Shown: piece after piece, positions 1 through 11,035 of the stretch
Numbering within the stretch: the first letter of the stretch is position 1
Layout: each line of letters opens with the position of its first letter
Source: Micrasema longulum
Taxonomy: Eukaryota > Arthropoda > Insecta > Trichoptera > Brachycentridae
Length of the DNA: 64,000 nucleotides
Direction: 5' to 3'
Assembly: GCA_022494885.1 (NCBI GenBank)
Contig: JAGVSM010005047.1
Span: 62,001-126,000 of the forward strand
Notes under the pieces: generated by a model
The model's input: the letters and a program-made list of their open reading frames with translations, nothing else
What the model was told of the DNA's origin: nothing
Database searches by the model: none
Made by a program: the position numbers and the translations under genes

Positions 1-1690
1 TTTTTGAGATATAAATCTCTTACTTTTTTCTCCTGATTGAGTTCAATGGAATTAAATATTACAAACTAACAAAATATGTCTCTTTGCCCAAAAAAATGTA
101 TGATAAAAATATGTGGTCATGGCTAGCAAAATAACAGTAAAAAATGCGATAATTGCAGGAATGAGCTAGTTTTTGTAGGTTCAAGAAAGTTTTTTTTTTC
201 TGTTTTGAAATAGACCTTTTCATTAGTTTTTTTACTGTGATTGTACATAAAAATATATTTTACATGAAATAAATACCAATGTGTTATCAAATATGAACTG
301 ATGAGCCTGTTTTTGCCTTGTACCATTCAATTACAAATGCCAAATTTTCATTTGTAATATAAATTTAACGGTTTTGATTTAAATGTTTATTTTTATTAAT
401 CGATCTTGTTTAATACGGCACTTTAATTTGTTTACATTCAAAATTATTAGATTGCAACATGAAATTATCCAATTTAGTGAAGTGAAAAATCGGACGTTAA
501 AGTCGAAGGACTCAACTATTTGGGTAATCGAATAATCGAATATTTTTGCTATATTTTTTTTGTCGTTATATTCAGATTAACTTTTTGTAAGTCAATTTGG
601 CTCTTGTTCCTATAGTATTGATGCAAATTGCAGATATCATACATAAATTAGAACGCATTTTGTAATTAAGTTATCATCAAATTTAATAAACTTAACTTAT
701 TTTATTTAAACCATGAAACATTACAAACTGTACATATCGTCAATGAAATAGTTTATATAGTGAAAAAAAGAGAAAATTGACATACCTATGTGTATTTTAC
801 CTTAATAAAAATAAAATATTTGCGTGTTCATGATTAACCTAAATATTTCAATTTTTGGGACATTTTCTTTTAGAAGTAAATATCCGTAAAAATATTATAG
901 TAAATTGATTAATTTGTCACAAATCTCTTGTCGCCGTTTTTATACGTATTTTTTCCCCACTGGAATCAATCAGAAAATGTGTCCATCTAGAATTTTACAA
1001 TGTTTTATACGTGTATTCCTTACAAAAGGGAAGACAATTAAAGTTGAGTAAAATGAGAATTAAATCATTATGAACGAATCGGATTGGAATGGTTTAGCTC
1101 GAAGTCTTATATATATTATGTTGATCGTGTTTAGTAATATATTGTATACCATTATTTTATTGCTCCTGTTTGTCTTTGGTACATACTTTTATATTCTTTT
1201 TGTTCAGTTTCTTGTACATATTATGCTTCTTCATACATCTGTTGTATTTGGCTTTGGCCGTATAAAAAATAAATTAATCAATAAATAACCGATTGCGATT
1301 TATTGAATTATTTCCATCACTAATCCATCTAATTTCGCCGTTTATTGACATAAAGCTGTGTGTTAATCGGGTGATGTATGTTAATGTGTGATCTTGAAAT
1401 AGCCGAGTGTGATTCAGCGCTAACATTGCTAAATGCCACATGTTCCGAGGCTCTGGCCTGCTACGCGAATCTTCAGTACATAACTATCTGGTGTTTGTAT
1501 CAGAACGATGTTTTCCGCAATTTCCGAGAAAAGTTTCGGTAATATTTTTATTTCAAGGAGCTTTATCATACGGGAACGGTGACTAACTTCGCTGTTAAAA
1601 TGCTCCCATTCCGCAGTTTTTTCCATCGCATTTCTGATGGTATTTATTATTTTTATTTTATAAAACAGTTGACGAATATTTAGTGGTTTT
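1..1690. other. AT-rich sequence without recognisable gene
   Basis: I see no conserved coding, RNA gene or repeat family here. Short open frames, including a hydrophobic one at 1070-1288, lack family resemblance and splice context. The stretch is compatible with intron or intergenic sequence. The slightly less AT-rich part at 1400-1630 resembles nothing else in the window. Confidence 0.5.
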
Positions 1691-1735
1691 TATATAACTT
1701 TTGATTCATTGGAGTCATGTATCAGCGGAAAGATG

Positions 1736-2225
1736 ACGAAGTATGATATGTCACTTTTTTAGCCATATTGAGTTATATATTACCGGATTCGTCTCGATGA
1801 GATCTGCAATCTGGCAAAATATGGTATGTCTTCGTTTAGTAGTGTTAGGGAATATTAGCCGTGTCACTTTATAATATGTCTATTGTTCTATTTCCAAAGA
1901 AGGCTAATTGAGATATTTCACTTAATAACAAACATTCCCTGACAACTGACGTGACATACTGTCTTTAGAAATGGAGTAACAGTTGACAATTTATGATATG
2001 TCATGTTTTGCCGTCTTTTTTTTTAGATGGTAAAATATGATTAGTCAAATCTTGTTTTGTCAAACATTTCTCTATTTCTAAAGATGGTTTGTCACGTCTG
2101 TTGAAAGATGACTAAATATGGTATGTCAAACATAGCTTGTTTTTTGTTCTACGAGTAAATGGCTAAATATGATTCGCCAAACATATCTCATTTTGGCGTC
2201 TGGTTTATATGTCAAAATACGATAT
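1736..2225. repeat. Degenerate tandem repeat containing AAATATGATATGTCA-like units
   Basis: Variants of a core resembling AAATATGATATGTCA recur at about 1740, 1818, 1872, 1990, 2032, 2107, 2161 and 2211, each followed by related text such as AAACATATCTCATTTT or a GATGG-type joint. Spacing is irregular (roughly 40-120 bp), so this is an old, decayed minisatellite rather than a fresh array. No coding potential is seen. Confidence 0.45.
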
Positions 2226-2449
2226 TTTTAAAATCTTTTTTTTCATTTTTTACATTAAAGATAATGGGGTGTCCCGTGCCGTGGGAGACATTTTATATAA
2301 TTTAAAAATATGCCTTATTAAACATATTAAACCATAATATCAAATACATAATAAAAACACATAAAACTCACAAATAAAAAAACTATAACTAAAAACATAT
2401 CTCTACCTATTTGGCTTAATTCACTCATAAATTTGTGCGCATCCCACCG

Positions 2450-2690
2450 CCATTATCCATTCTTAATGGCGTTTTTATAGTTACAATATTTACTAATTGT
2501 CCTTATGGACAATGGAAGCAGGTTGTACACTTTGATGGAGAAGTAGACCAACCCTCGTTGACCGAAAGTTGTGCTCATTTTCATAGGTTGTTTTTCACAA
2601 TGATCGATTTTAAGAACAGAATGAAGCTGGATTGCATCACGTTTAGCAGCTACAAAGCGCATGGACGCGGACGGTACGAAATCTAGCCTC
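2450..2690 (-). pseudogene. LINE ORF2 C-terminal fragment (CR1/Jockey-like)
   Basis: Reading the minus strand gives a short peptide containing TFGQRGLVYFSIKVYNLLP, followed within about 20 residues by a stop. This layout (FGQRG..YF...YN.LP..I) is typical of the extreme C-terminus of CR1/Jockey-type reverse transcriptase proteins. The reverse transcriptase core and endonuclease are absent, so this is a 5'-truncated dead copy. The motif encoded by CCATGCGCTYTGTAGCTGC near its upstream end also occurs four times at 30.3-30.7 kb, linking the two places to one family. Confidence 0.55.
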
Positions 2691-3118
2691 CATTTTCTTT
2701 TTTTTTAAATTTACTATGAAATGTTTTTATTTAAAAAAAAAATATCGTTTACAATTACGAAAAAGAGCTTACGTCTTTATGATGAGAAAGTAACCCCAAA
2801 ACCGGTCAATGTAAAACTCATAAGTTAAAGTGGTTTATACAAATTTGTAAATAAATAATTGTAAAATGTCAAACCACAAAATGAAAAAATGTTTTTATAT
2901 TACTAATAATTAAATTAAATTTTGTTTCTTTTATTTTTCATTAAAGAAAACATAGTCATTCATGTCTAATATTAAAGCGCAGATTTGTAATTACAAAAAG
3001 TTAAAATTATATTGTTAAGTATAAATGTAAATATTAAAAGTGACAAAAAATCTAAAATGAAAAAAATGTTTTCACCGGAAGTCTGTATATTCCTTAATAA
3101 TTAAGAAGTCAAAATATT

Positions 3119-3303
3119 CTTGGCATGACCAAATCCAATAAATACTTGAAGATGGACATGTCAAAAGTCGGAATAATCGGCGAACGCGCATGGTAAGATG
3201 TATGAATGTACAAGAAGCGAGGTATGTATGCAAAGAGAGTGTGATATGGCGTTCTGTCCTCTCTGCCTGCGATTACGGGGAAATGGCATGATGGTTTGTT
3301 ATG
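3119..3303 (+). mobile_element. LINE 3' end fragment, same family as 25.8 kb and 41.7 kb
   Basis: The sequence reads as the end of a reverse-transcriptase protein and its 3' flank (TTGAAGATGGACATGTCAAA, AATAATCGGCG, GAAGCGAGGTMTGTATGCAAAG, then CTCTGCCTGC...CGGGGAAATGGCATGATGG). The same string of blocks occurs at 25985-26092 plus 26534-26615 on the + strand and at 41700-41900 on the - strand. No intact frame remains. Confidence 0.6.
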
Positions 3304-3349
3304 AAACAATATTCTCTTGTAAATTATTGTTTTTGACGGTTACGTTGTT

Positions 3350-3480
3350 TTGGCCTTATCATTTCCCTTTCCGCATCTAATGGTGCATAGGAAACTGCAT
3401 TGGTACGACAATCGCATCTTATCTTGATCATTTTTTGTTACATGAAGGTAAGATGATCAGTGTTGCGCTTCAGTACTTAG
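3350..3480 (-). mobile_element. SINE-1, 3' half (interrupted copy)
   Basis: On the minus strand this is the 3' body of the tRNA-derived SINE also present at 8655-8925 and 54808-55070: GAAGCG..ACTGATCATCTTACC, CATGTAACAAAAAATGATCA, and a tail with CACCATTAG and GGAAAGGGAAATGA. Its 5' half lies at 4077-4217. The two halves are separated by an antisense LINE fragment flanked by CTTAG on both sides. Confidence 0.75.
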
Positions 3481-4076
3481 TTTATTTATTTAACACTTTA
3501 TATACATATACAGTCTATATACATATCAGGGCGGGCATATTGCCTTAAGGCAATTTCTTCCTACTTACCCAAACCGTTCAGTTTGAGAAAATTACAAGCA
3601 CATGGACATATTGAATCTTACGATTTTATACAAAATTTAAAAAATATATATTTAAATGTATATATTATTTATATTATTTATATATTATTTATATATATTT
3701 TAATTTTGTATAAAATCGTAAGATTCAATATGTCCGTGTGCTTGTAATTTTCTCAAACTGAACGGTTTGGGTAGGTAGGAAGAAATTGTCTATATAAATT
3801 AACACTATACTGTAAAGAGAGAAGAGGGAATGGGAAGGAAAGAAGAAGGATAAAGGAACAACTTAAATATTTAGAGAGTGACATTTCAACCTTGACTTAA
3901 ATGTAAATAAAGAAGGGGCGTCTTTAACATTAGTGGGTAGATTATTCCACAATCGATCAGCTACTACTGTGAAAGAGGAGGCAAGAAAATAAGAGCGATG
4001 AAAGTCTATTAAAAGGGCTCTCTCGTTACTAGAACGAAAAGATAGTCCATGTTGTCATAGAGGTTGGAAGAGCTCT
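3481..4076 (-). mobile_element. 5'-truncated LINE inserted in SINE-1, CTTAG target duplication
   Basis: The minus strand encodes a reverse-transcriptase C-terminus including HGLSFRSSNERALL and VVADRLWNNLPTNVKDAPSL followed by FKSRLKCHSLNI and a stop, then a 3' UTR and an A/T-rich tail (AAATAAATAAA) at 3481-3491. CTTAG occurs at 3476-3480 and 4077-4081, precisely at the break in the SINE, so it is the target-site duplication. Related antisense LINE ends, with the shared GGCGGGCTTATTGCC block, are at 17880-17945, 18720-19262 and 34330-34370. Endonuclease and RT domains are missing; it is dead on arrival. Confidence 0.75.
3551..3788. repeat. Long inverted repeat in the LINE 3' UTR, about 90-bp arms
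   Basis: Positions 3551-3641 and 3699-3788 are near-perfect reverse complements. The arms contain CCAAACCGTTCAGTTTGAGA and its complement, with about 57 bp of TA-rich loop. The hairpin lies wholly inside the LINE fragment, in its 3' UTR. Single differences between the arms show it is not exactly symmetrical and so not a trivial assembly fold-back. Confidence 0.8.
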
Positions 4077-4217
4077 CTTAGTTCAGGGATTATGAAATAT
4101 CAAAGTGTAAAAACATCTTATTAAGTAAATGTTTCACGTCAACCATGGCGGGAATCGTACCCGAGACCTCTTGCGTGCTGTGCAAACGCACTGACCACCA
4201 CACCATGAGGCCGACTA
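4077..4217 (-). mobile_element. SINE-1, tRNA-related 5' half
   Basis: On the minus strand this begins GGCCTCATGGTGTGGTGGTC (A-box region), has B-box-like GGTACGATTCC at 4151-4161, and runs on into the SINE body up to the CTTAG duplication. It continues at 3350-3480 after the LINE insertion. The B box carries one change from GGTTCGATTCC, so polymerase III transcription is unlikely today. Confidence 0.75.
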
Positions 4218-4229
4218 ATACATGTATTT

Positions 4230-4690
4230 TCTTAGGTTTGTTTTTTTTATTGATGTGCGTCGATGCTACGTGTAAACGTAAACACCGGGATTATAACTAA
4301 ACTCTTACATCCCTTAATGTTATATTTGGTTCAAATTATCACTTGTCACGTCCTTTTCGATTGAGGCTTAATCTCCTAAGATCTTTATCTCCCTTTTATT
4401 TCTGTGTATTGTCTGCCCTAACTTCCCCCTGTCCGGAGGCAGTTTCCGTAGTTGGGGAATTTTCTTCCAGGGAGATGGATAGATGATGGATGCGTCTCGT
4501 GTAGGATGGAGAGGGGAGGGAAATCCATCCCTATCCCGTCCCCAGGGCAGGAACTGACAGCTCTAAGGGCTAAGAATCTCGTTACTTTCAACACAACAAA
4601 AATGTTGTTTATCTATTTTAAGCAGCTGCGAAAAGCGCACATTTATTATTAATTGTAATTTTATATTATTTTAGTATTGAAGAAAACAAC
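4230..4690. other. No gene; GC-richer patch at 4400-4560
   Basis: The patch has runs such as CCCCCTGTCCGGAGGCAG and GGAGAGGGGAGGG and may be the decayed 5' region of a retroelement. I cannot assign it to a family. The remainder is AT-rich. Confidence 0.3.
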
Positions 4691-5087
4691 AATGAGGAAG
4701 TTCAGTGTTTTTAAAAAAAAAAAAATGTTAAACTAAGCAAAAAAAAAATGCGTAACGTGTTATCAGCGCTATGATTTTTTAAATTTTTTGTATTTCTGAA
4801 ATAACTCCGCTTGTGACGTCAGAGGTTGTTCTCTGTTAGTTCTTCCCATTGGTTCGTTTACGGTAAGCCAACCGGATATCCTTCACAGCTCTCACATCAT
4901 TGGTACATTGGTTGGTTCATATGAACCAGTGACGACAAAAAAAGTAGTGCGTTTTTGTTAAAATATTTTTTATAATTTTTTTCGCACATTTTCAAGAAAC
5001 TTTGCCGTACAATTTAATGCTCTAATTTTTACCGCGCGCAAGAAAACATTTTTGTATCCAATTTCCCGTAGGGCTGAAGTTCCTCAT
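4691..5087 (+). mobile_element. MITE B copy, about 400 bp
   Basis: The element starts AATGAGGAAGTTCAGTG and ends CTGAAGTTCCTCATT, giving terminal inverted repeats of about 15 bp. The interior has the family blocks ATCAGCGCTATGATTTTTTA, GTGACGTCAGAGGTT, ATCATTGGT and TTTGCCGTACAATTTAATGC. It encodes nothing. Other copies are at 5272-5952, 27533-27893, 31884-32265, about 34190-34628 and 45772-46165, with an isolated end at 15929-15951. I cannot name the superfamily; no long target duplication is visible. Confidence 0.75.
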
Positions 5088-5271
5088 TGTAGGGTTCTTT
5101 TCTAAAACTGACCACTTCCAAATTTGGGCTTTTTTAAAAATCGGTATTTTTGTTAACTTTACTGTTTGAAGTAAAAAATGGTAAGATGTAGATACAGTAT
5201 TTTTACTAAGGAAGGTTTGAAGTTTGAAGGTGTATTAAAAAAAAAATGTTATTCTGTTTTAAATGTTTCAG

Positions 5272-5952
5272 TGGAAGTTCAGTGCTACTGGATATTAGAT
5301 ACAAAAATGTTTTCTTAGACTCTGTAAATATTAGAGCATTTGATTGTAGGGCGATGTTTCTTTGAAATGTATGAAAAAAATAATAAAAAATATTTTAATA
5401 AAGACTACTACTATTTACTGTGTTACTTTGAACGATTTCACTATTTCTTCCGAATCAACCAATGATAGAGTGTTGTGATAGATTTACGGTTTCCGAGAGG
5501 CCAACGCACCAATCAGAACAACTCAGTAAAGAGAACTAGTGACGTCACGCGTAGAGTAATTTAAAAAAATATGAAATTTGGAATAATCGTAGCGATGCTA
5601 ATACGATCCATGAAAATAAAAAAATATTGGCTTAATTTGATAGTCTATTACCAAATTGCCCATACCATACTTATGGTAGGTTTTTGTTATTTTCATTGTG
5701 TGTTTTGTAATATAAATAATATAGATGTACCTTGGTTTTTAAAACTGTCTGAATATTTGTTAATTATCTTCGTTTTTTTAAGTTAGTCTTCTTTGTTTAT
5801 TCTCAAATGTAATTTAAAAAAAATGTATTGTTAAGTGTCCTCGGCACGGCAAACCCCAGTGGGGTCACATTATTTTTATTATTAATTATAGTTTGAAAGC
5901 AAAAAATATGAATAAATTTAAAAAATATAAAAAAACACTCAACTTCCTAATT
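5272..5952 (-). mobile_element. MITE B copy, enlarged by an internal insertion
   Basis: Same family in the opposite orientation: GAAGTTCAGTGCTACTGG at the left, AACACTCAACTTCCTAA at the right, with ACCAATGATAGAGTGTTGTG and AGTGACGTCACGCG in between. At about 680 bp it is longer than its relatives. The extra part around 5680-5900 includes GGCACGGCAAACCCCAGTGG followed by a TTATTATTAATTA tail, which looks like a retroelement 3' end inserted in the MITE. Confidence 0.65.
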
Positions 5953-5959
5953 TCTTTGA

Positions 5960-7050
5960 GTAGACAGTTTTTTTTTTAAATGTGAAAATATTTTATGTAT
6001 GGCAAACTTTGTCACACCCAAAACCATGATGATCGGTAGGAGAAAGAAGACATATTGATGTATGTAACAACAAAAAAAACCTATTTAAACCGAATAGTTG
6101 TTTACTTCTGCAGTGGAGAAAACAGGAATGCCGAGGGGGTAGCTAGCTCTGCGCTCTGCAGATATAAGCAATTATTTGTTTTTTTTATAATTTTGAGACG
6201 CTTCTAATTTATTTTTATTATGCTAATAGGTCATCTTGCTTATACCGATCATGTGGTTTCGGTTGTGATAGGGCTTACCATACACGCTGTATATCGGAAT
6301 TTGATATGATGTGATGTATAACTCGATTTTCCATATTTTGGAAATAGTAAACTTTGTAAAAGAACCGTTCTTAACAGATCATTTGCAAAATAAACTGTAA
6401 AATCAATTTCATTTTTAAAATCATATTTCGCTTCCTAAAAAGGACTTCATAGTATAAAAAAAAAATTGTTAACTGCGTTCGCAGTTTGTCGGGATTTAAA
6501 GTGTATGTAATGAAAAATTAAAAAAAAAAAAACCTTCATCCACCTGGTCATTGAAATGAATAAATAAATAAAATGGCATTGTATTATTAATGTCCCGTGT
6601 ATTGTATGTAACATTAATATTTGTATAATTTTTCGTCGGGTCGTTGACCGCAAAAATTAATAAAAATAAACGAATCAAAAGCCTTTGTGTTATTTCTGTG
6701 TTGTCAAATGAAATATTCGAGATTCGTATTGTTCGCTTTTTTCGACATTTTGCAAACATTTGAGTGGTGCAATGAAGTGGGCGGTACCTACGGATAATAC
6801 CTAGGTATGTGCCTATCACGCACTTCGAGTGACGGTTTACAAGAAACACTAAACGGCGTTAAGCAAAAGTCAATCAGCCCTCATTTTTTTTAAATTTGAC
6901 TTTTTATACATTTTATTTGTTTTATGTTTAACGAACGGGCTTATATTTAAATGGCATTTTCTGTCAACCACCCAATAAAATAAATCATCAACATCATCAT
7001 TATCACTATGCCCCATTGCCGAAATAATAAAAGAAGCGTGCGTTAAGCGT
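5960..7050. other. No recognised feature
   Basis: AT-rich sequence with several overlapping small open frames on the minus strand at 6447-6849. None has a recognisable domain, and low-complexity lysine/phenylalanine runs come from A/T tracts. I see no repeat family here. Confidence 0.4.
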
Positions 7051-7058
7051 ATTGATGT

Positions 7059-7824
7059 AAAATTACGTAATTTTACCAAAAGAAGCGGTAAAATACCGTT
7101 TTTTACGGTTTTTTACGGTAACTTTCGGTAAAAAACGAATATGACGTACTAATTTTTATTATTCGAAGATATAGCAAATACGAGTAGCTTTGTTTTGGGG
7201 ACACGTTACACGACAGTGAAAACCAGGCTTAGATTCACCGAGTGGTTGTCGAGATTTATTACGAGTATGGGACGTTCAAGGTCATTCGGCATGTACTTTT
7301 TTTTGATAATAAAAGGTTATTATGTTTTGAAACAAAACAGGATCGGTGAACATAGGGTCCTTAGTAAAACCTTAAGTTTGTGACCTTGAACGGCCACCGC
7401 ACATGCCGCGATTTCGAAAAAATTAAGTTTTTTGCTTGTAATTACGTCCCTGTAGATTTTATAATAAAAAAATATGAAAGTCGGAGAAAATAAAATTTAC
7501 TAAAAAATCGTATTTTTTTTTCTTTTCTTTGGACCAACACTTTCCAAGATACACCCGTACATACCAAATGATCTTGAACGTCCCATACTCATAATAAATC
7601 TCGACAACCACTTGGTGGATCTGAACCTGGTTTTCACTGTCATGTAACGTGTCCTAAAACAAAGTTACTCGTATTTGTTATATCTTCGAAAAATAACAAT
7701 AATAACGACAAATTTGTTTCTTACTAAAAATTACCGTAAAATACCGAAAAATACCGTATTTCACTAAAATCAGGTAAAGTTCCCGTAAAATACCGAGGTA
7801 ATTTTACCGCCTTGCAACTCTAGC
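7059..7824. mobile_element. Foldback (long-TIR) non-autonomous element, possibly hAT-like
   Basis: The left arm (about 7076-7300) and right arm (about 7555-7815) are reverse complements: both hold the text GGGACGTTCAAGGTCATTCG, CGAGATTTATTA, GTGAAAACCAGG and strings of CGGTAAAATACCG. The right end read inward is TAGAGTTGCAAGGCGG. ATTGATGT (7051-7058) and ATTGATAT (7825-7832) flank it, a possible imperfect 8-bp target duplication, which with the end sequence would fit hAT. No transposase is encoded. A second copy lies at about 57385-57682 plus 63093-63295. Confidence 0.75.
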
Positions 7825-7845
7825 ATTGATATACAAAATGCAGCG

Positions 7846-7905
7846 TATCTCAATCATCTGTTGCATGAAGGTGGTAAGATGATCAATCGTACGCTGTAGG
7901 GGCCA
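7846..7905 (-). mobile_element. SINE-1 3' fragment
   Basis: The minus strand carries TGATCATCTTACCACC and TTCATGCAACAGATGATTGA, matching the 3' body of SINE-1. It directly follows the foldback element. Similar short antisense pieces with CTAATGGTGCATA occur at about 56545-56600 and 56985-57045. Confidence 0.5.
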
Positions 7906-7989
7906 ATCCAGAAAAAATAAATTATCGCGGTGGTGGTGTATAACTATCTGTGGTCCCCAGGAGCATATTCTTTTCAAATTTTTTTTTGT

Positions 7990-8640
7990 TAATCATCATA
8001 ATTCATTTTTTGCATAATCTTCTGTTGTTATGCTTATCTCCTAAAATGTATTATTTTTTTTACAAACAAGTCTAATATATATTTACAAAACAATATTTAC
8101 ATATATACTTATTCTAACATTATTTATTGCTATTGTTCACTTACTATCCTAATTTATAATATTTAAACTGTTCTTTTATATGTACACTTATATTATCCTG
8201 TGTATGTTTACTATTTTAAATAAATATAACCTAATATATTTTATATATATACTGTTTACATTTCATTTGAAATATATTTACACTTTTTTTCATTTTTTAT
8301 GCTTTCTGGCATTTCCTCAAATAACCGTATTCTTTTGTAAATAAGGCAGTTCTGAGACATTACTTTTGATACAGGATTAAATGGCATAATAGTATTTATT
8401 AGGTTAAAACTAATAAAATACTGAACTTACTTAAATTTTTATTTTTACCTTTTGTCATTTTCTTAGATTTTTCGTCACACTTGTTGGTTAACTACTGCAT
8501 AACTCCGTCCATCTCTAAAATATGTAAGCTGTAATTACGTTCAAAGTCACTGCTAATTTTCGTCTCGGATGAAAAATAAATTAATGACCGTTCAGAATTT
8601 GAGTCTGTGCCGTAAAAAAATATAAACAAGTTTTTTTTTT
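7990..8640. other. No recognised feature
   Basis: Very AT-rich sequence with no open frame of interest and no repeat family I can match elsewhere in the window. Confidence 0.4.
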
Positions 8641-8654
8641 AATGTTAACAAACA

Positions 8655-8925
8655 ACATTGTAGTGGTGTAGTGGTCAGCGCGTTTACCTACCATGCAAGA
8701 GGTCTCGGGTTCGATTCCCGACATGGTTGACATGAAATATTGATTAAAATCGGCATTTTTACACTAGAATATTTCATAGTCTCTGGACTGATGCCTGAAG
8801 CCTAAGACTGATTATCTTATTTTCTTGTAACAAAAATGATCAAGATAAGCCGCGGTTGATGTACCAATGAAGTGCCCCATATACCATTAGGAGCGGAAAG
8901 GGAAAGAGGGTGTTGAAGATGATTG
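8655..8925 (+). mobile_element. SINE-1, nearly full-length tRNA-derived copy
   Basis: The 5' part resembles a tRNA: A box around TAGTGGTCAGCGCG and B box GGTTCGATTCC at 8708-8718. The tRNA-unrelated body has TTTTTACACTAGAATATTTC, CTGGACTGATGCCTGAAG and ATGATCAAGATAAGC, ending in GGAAAGGGAAAGAGGGTG. The B box matches the polymerase III consensus. It is not a tRNA gene because no acceptor stem forms. Other copies are at 37300-37510 and 54808-55070, and a split one at 3350-4217. Confidence 0.8.
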
Positions 8926-9572
8926 CGAGTATGTTTTGTCTAAATTTAATTCAATGGTTTTTTATTGAATTTTTGTTTATTATGCATATTTTTTACTGTT
9001 CTATAACTTTTTACTATATTCTGTCTTCTAAATAATTTTACTCTTCATATACAACACATACATTATGTTAATATTTTTTTATGTTTAAGACAATTCTTTG
9101 ACGTAAAATAAATGAGGAAACGTTAAAAAACATTTAAATATATTTCTTAATGCCTTTTGAAAAAACACTCATTGCGTCGATCGATTTTCTTCAATACAAC
9201 GTGAATAATAGGTAAATTTCTTTTGCACAGTAAATTCATGTATTTTTAAATAATTTTGATTTCATTTTAAATAAGTGCTCTTAATGCGTCCTTAAAAACG
9301 TATTTATTTTGCATATACTTTTGTTTAATGTTAAATGTTTAATATTACTAATTTACAACAATTAAACAGTCGGTAAATCTACTTAGTCGAATTCAAATAT
9401 TAATATTTATTCTAAATAGTAAAGTTATGTCATGGCGAATATAATACAATCCCTTTCTTAGTGTGCATAGTAGTTGACTCGCTGAACGATCGTTGATAGA
9501 TCTGATCTCACAGATTCAAGTCTTTAAATGAAAACCAATGTTCATTTACTATTTAGTTATGCACCTAACATA

Positions 9573-9609
9573 AAACTAATTCCTTTTTTTTCTTTTTCCA
9601 CAGGTAAGT
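9573..9609 (+). promoter_or_regulatory. Candidate recursive-splicing (ratchet) site, CAG|GTAAGT
   Basis: Branch-point-like CTAAC (9565-9569) and CTAAT (9577-9581) precede a run of T/C and then CAG immediately followed by GTAAGTT (9601-9609). A 3' splice site joined to a 5' splice site with no exon between is the signature of zero-length exons used for stepwise removal of long introns in insects. It is on the same strand as, and about 41.6 kb upstream of, the srGAP-like exon. It could also be chance, since the window has much T-rich sequence. Confidence 0.45.
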
Positions 9610-9639
9610 TCCCGAATTGAACGAAGAATTTCATCTACA

Positions 9640-10290
9640 TATTATTAAAACTTCACCTTACATTAGCTTCAGTCGTGTTACTTTATCTGCATAAAGAATG
9701 TAAGGAGGTATGTATTATTGACAGCTCTAAAAATATACCGAGGAATGAGAGTTTAAAAAAACTACACTTTGTTCTGGATTTTTTATTTTTCTCGTAAAAC
9801 TGGAAACTAATCCAATATAAAGATTTCAAATCTATGAAAAAATTTTCTTATGAAATATTCTTGTGTAATAATAAATACCTTTCTTCAAAATAAATATTTC
9901 ATCTTAACAATCCCAGAAATAGAACTCGATCATGCTTTCTTGCGTGGTGAACAAATATGTTAGGTAACCCTTGGATCTCTACGCGGAGATTGGATATGGG
10001 CTTATTTAAATGTGATTTAGGCAGAAGGTGTACCTATATATCATCTAAATGAGCGATGGTTCTGTAGGAAGACGTTAGAATTGTAAAGATTACCTATTAA
10101 AAAAATGAACAAAAAATACTAAAATTGCACTTTCTCAGTGGGGAGGGGGGATAAATTTATAATCTGATGAAGGGCTAAAAATTTTCCCTAAGATTATATT
10201 CTGAAGTGTTTTCAATGAGCGAAACGCCATTTTTGCGAGAACTCACCTTTAGGGTGGTTTATATTTATTTTTTTCTTACCAATTTACGAT
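9640..10290. other. No recognised feature
   Basis: AT-rich sequence following the ratchet-like site. I see no exon with a coding signature immediately downstream and no matched repeat. Confidence 0.4.
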
Positions 10291-10394
10291 TTTTACTAGA
10301 TTTTTGGGAAAAGAAAAAGAAGTATATCGATTTCATCAAAATGTTGTAGCATATTTTGGATCTGCATTTTGTTCGTGACGTGAGTGTCACGTTT

Positions 10395-10600
10395 CGCAAA
10401 CATCATTATTCCATTCCCCAGTTGGAGCACATGGTCTCCTAGTGAGTCTCCAGGCATCTCTGTCAGCTGCCAGCTCCTGGGCATCCTCCCAAGTCAGGTT
10501 CGTGTCCAGTAGTTCTGACGTGAACTGCCGACGAACAGTCAGCAGCGGACGTCCAAGACGTCGAGAACCTGATAATAAACAAATACAAATTTTGTCAATT
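10395..10600 (-). pseudogene. LINE ORF2 C-terminal fragment
   Basis: The minus strand reads RLGRPLLTVRRQFTSELLDT followed by LTWEDAQELAADRDAWR, a typical C-terminal tail (GRP...LTWE.A..LA.DR..WR) of RTE/R1-like reverse transcriptases. A related + strand tail is at 35460-35650. Nothing of the RT core is retained. Confidence 0.6.
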
Positions 10601-11035
10601 TTTGTAGTGCCGTTTTCGTAAATAATCACTTCAAAGGCGCTGTACATATTTATACTTAATCAAAAAAATAAAAATAAAGTCTATCAATAGTTTAACTCTT
10701 AATAACTTTTTTCTTTCTATCGAATTTTACAAATCATGTTATTTACATATACTATGTTTGTACTAAAGGCCTTATATTTAAAAAGTAGCATCTTTCGAGT
10801 AAGGAAACGATTTAAAGTAGGTAAAGTAAGTAAAGTAAAGTAGGCAAGCGAGGTTAAGGCTTTCAGGGGTTCTATTCTGGATCTTCTCTTCTCCTAGAGA
10901 GTGATTAATTTAAAGAATTGTTTTTTTTTTTTAAGTGACGAGACTTTGCTTCACACAATGGCCACACCGATGATTTAAACGTCAAATGGTGTATAAAACT
11001 GCTGCAAAAACGGAAATAAAATAATTTGAATCGGG

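Noticed and set aside
1070..1288. 72-codon hydrophobic frame as a small membrane protein
   Set aside because: No family match, no splice or translation context, and composition follows the local T-richness.
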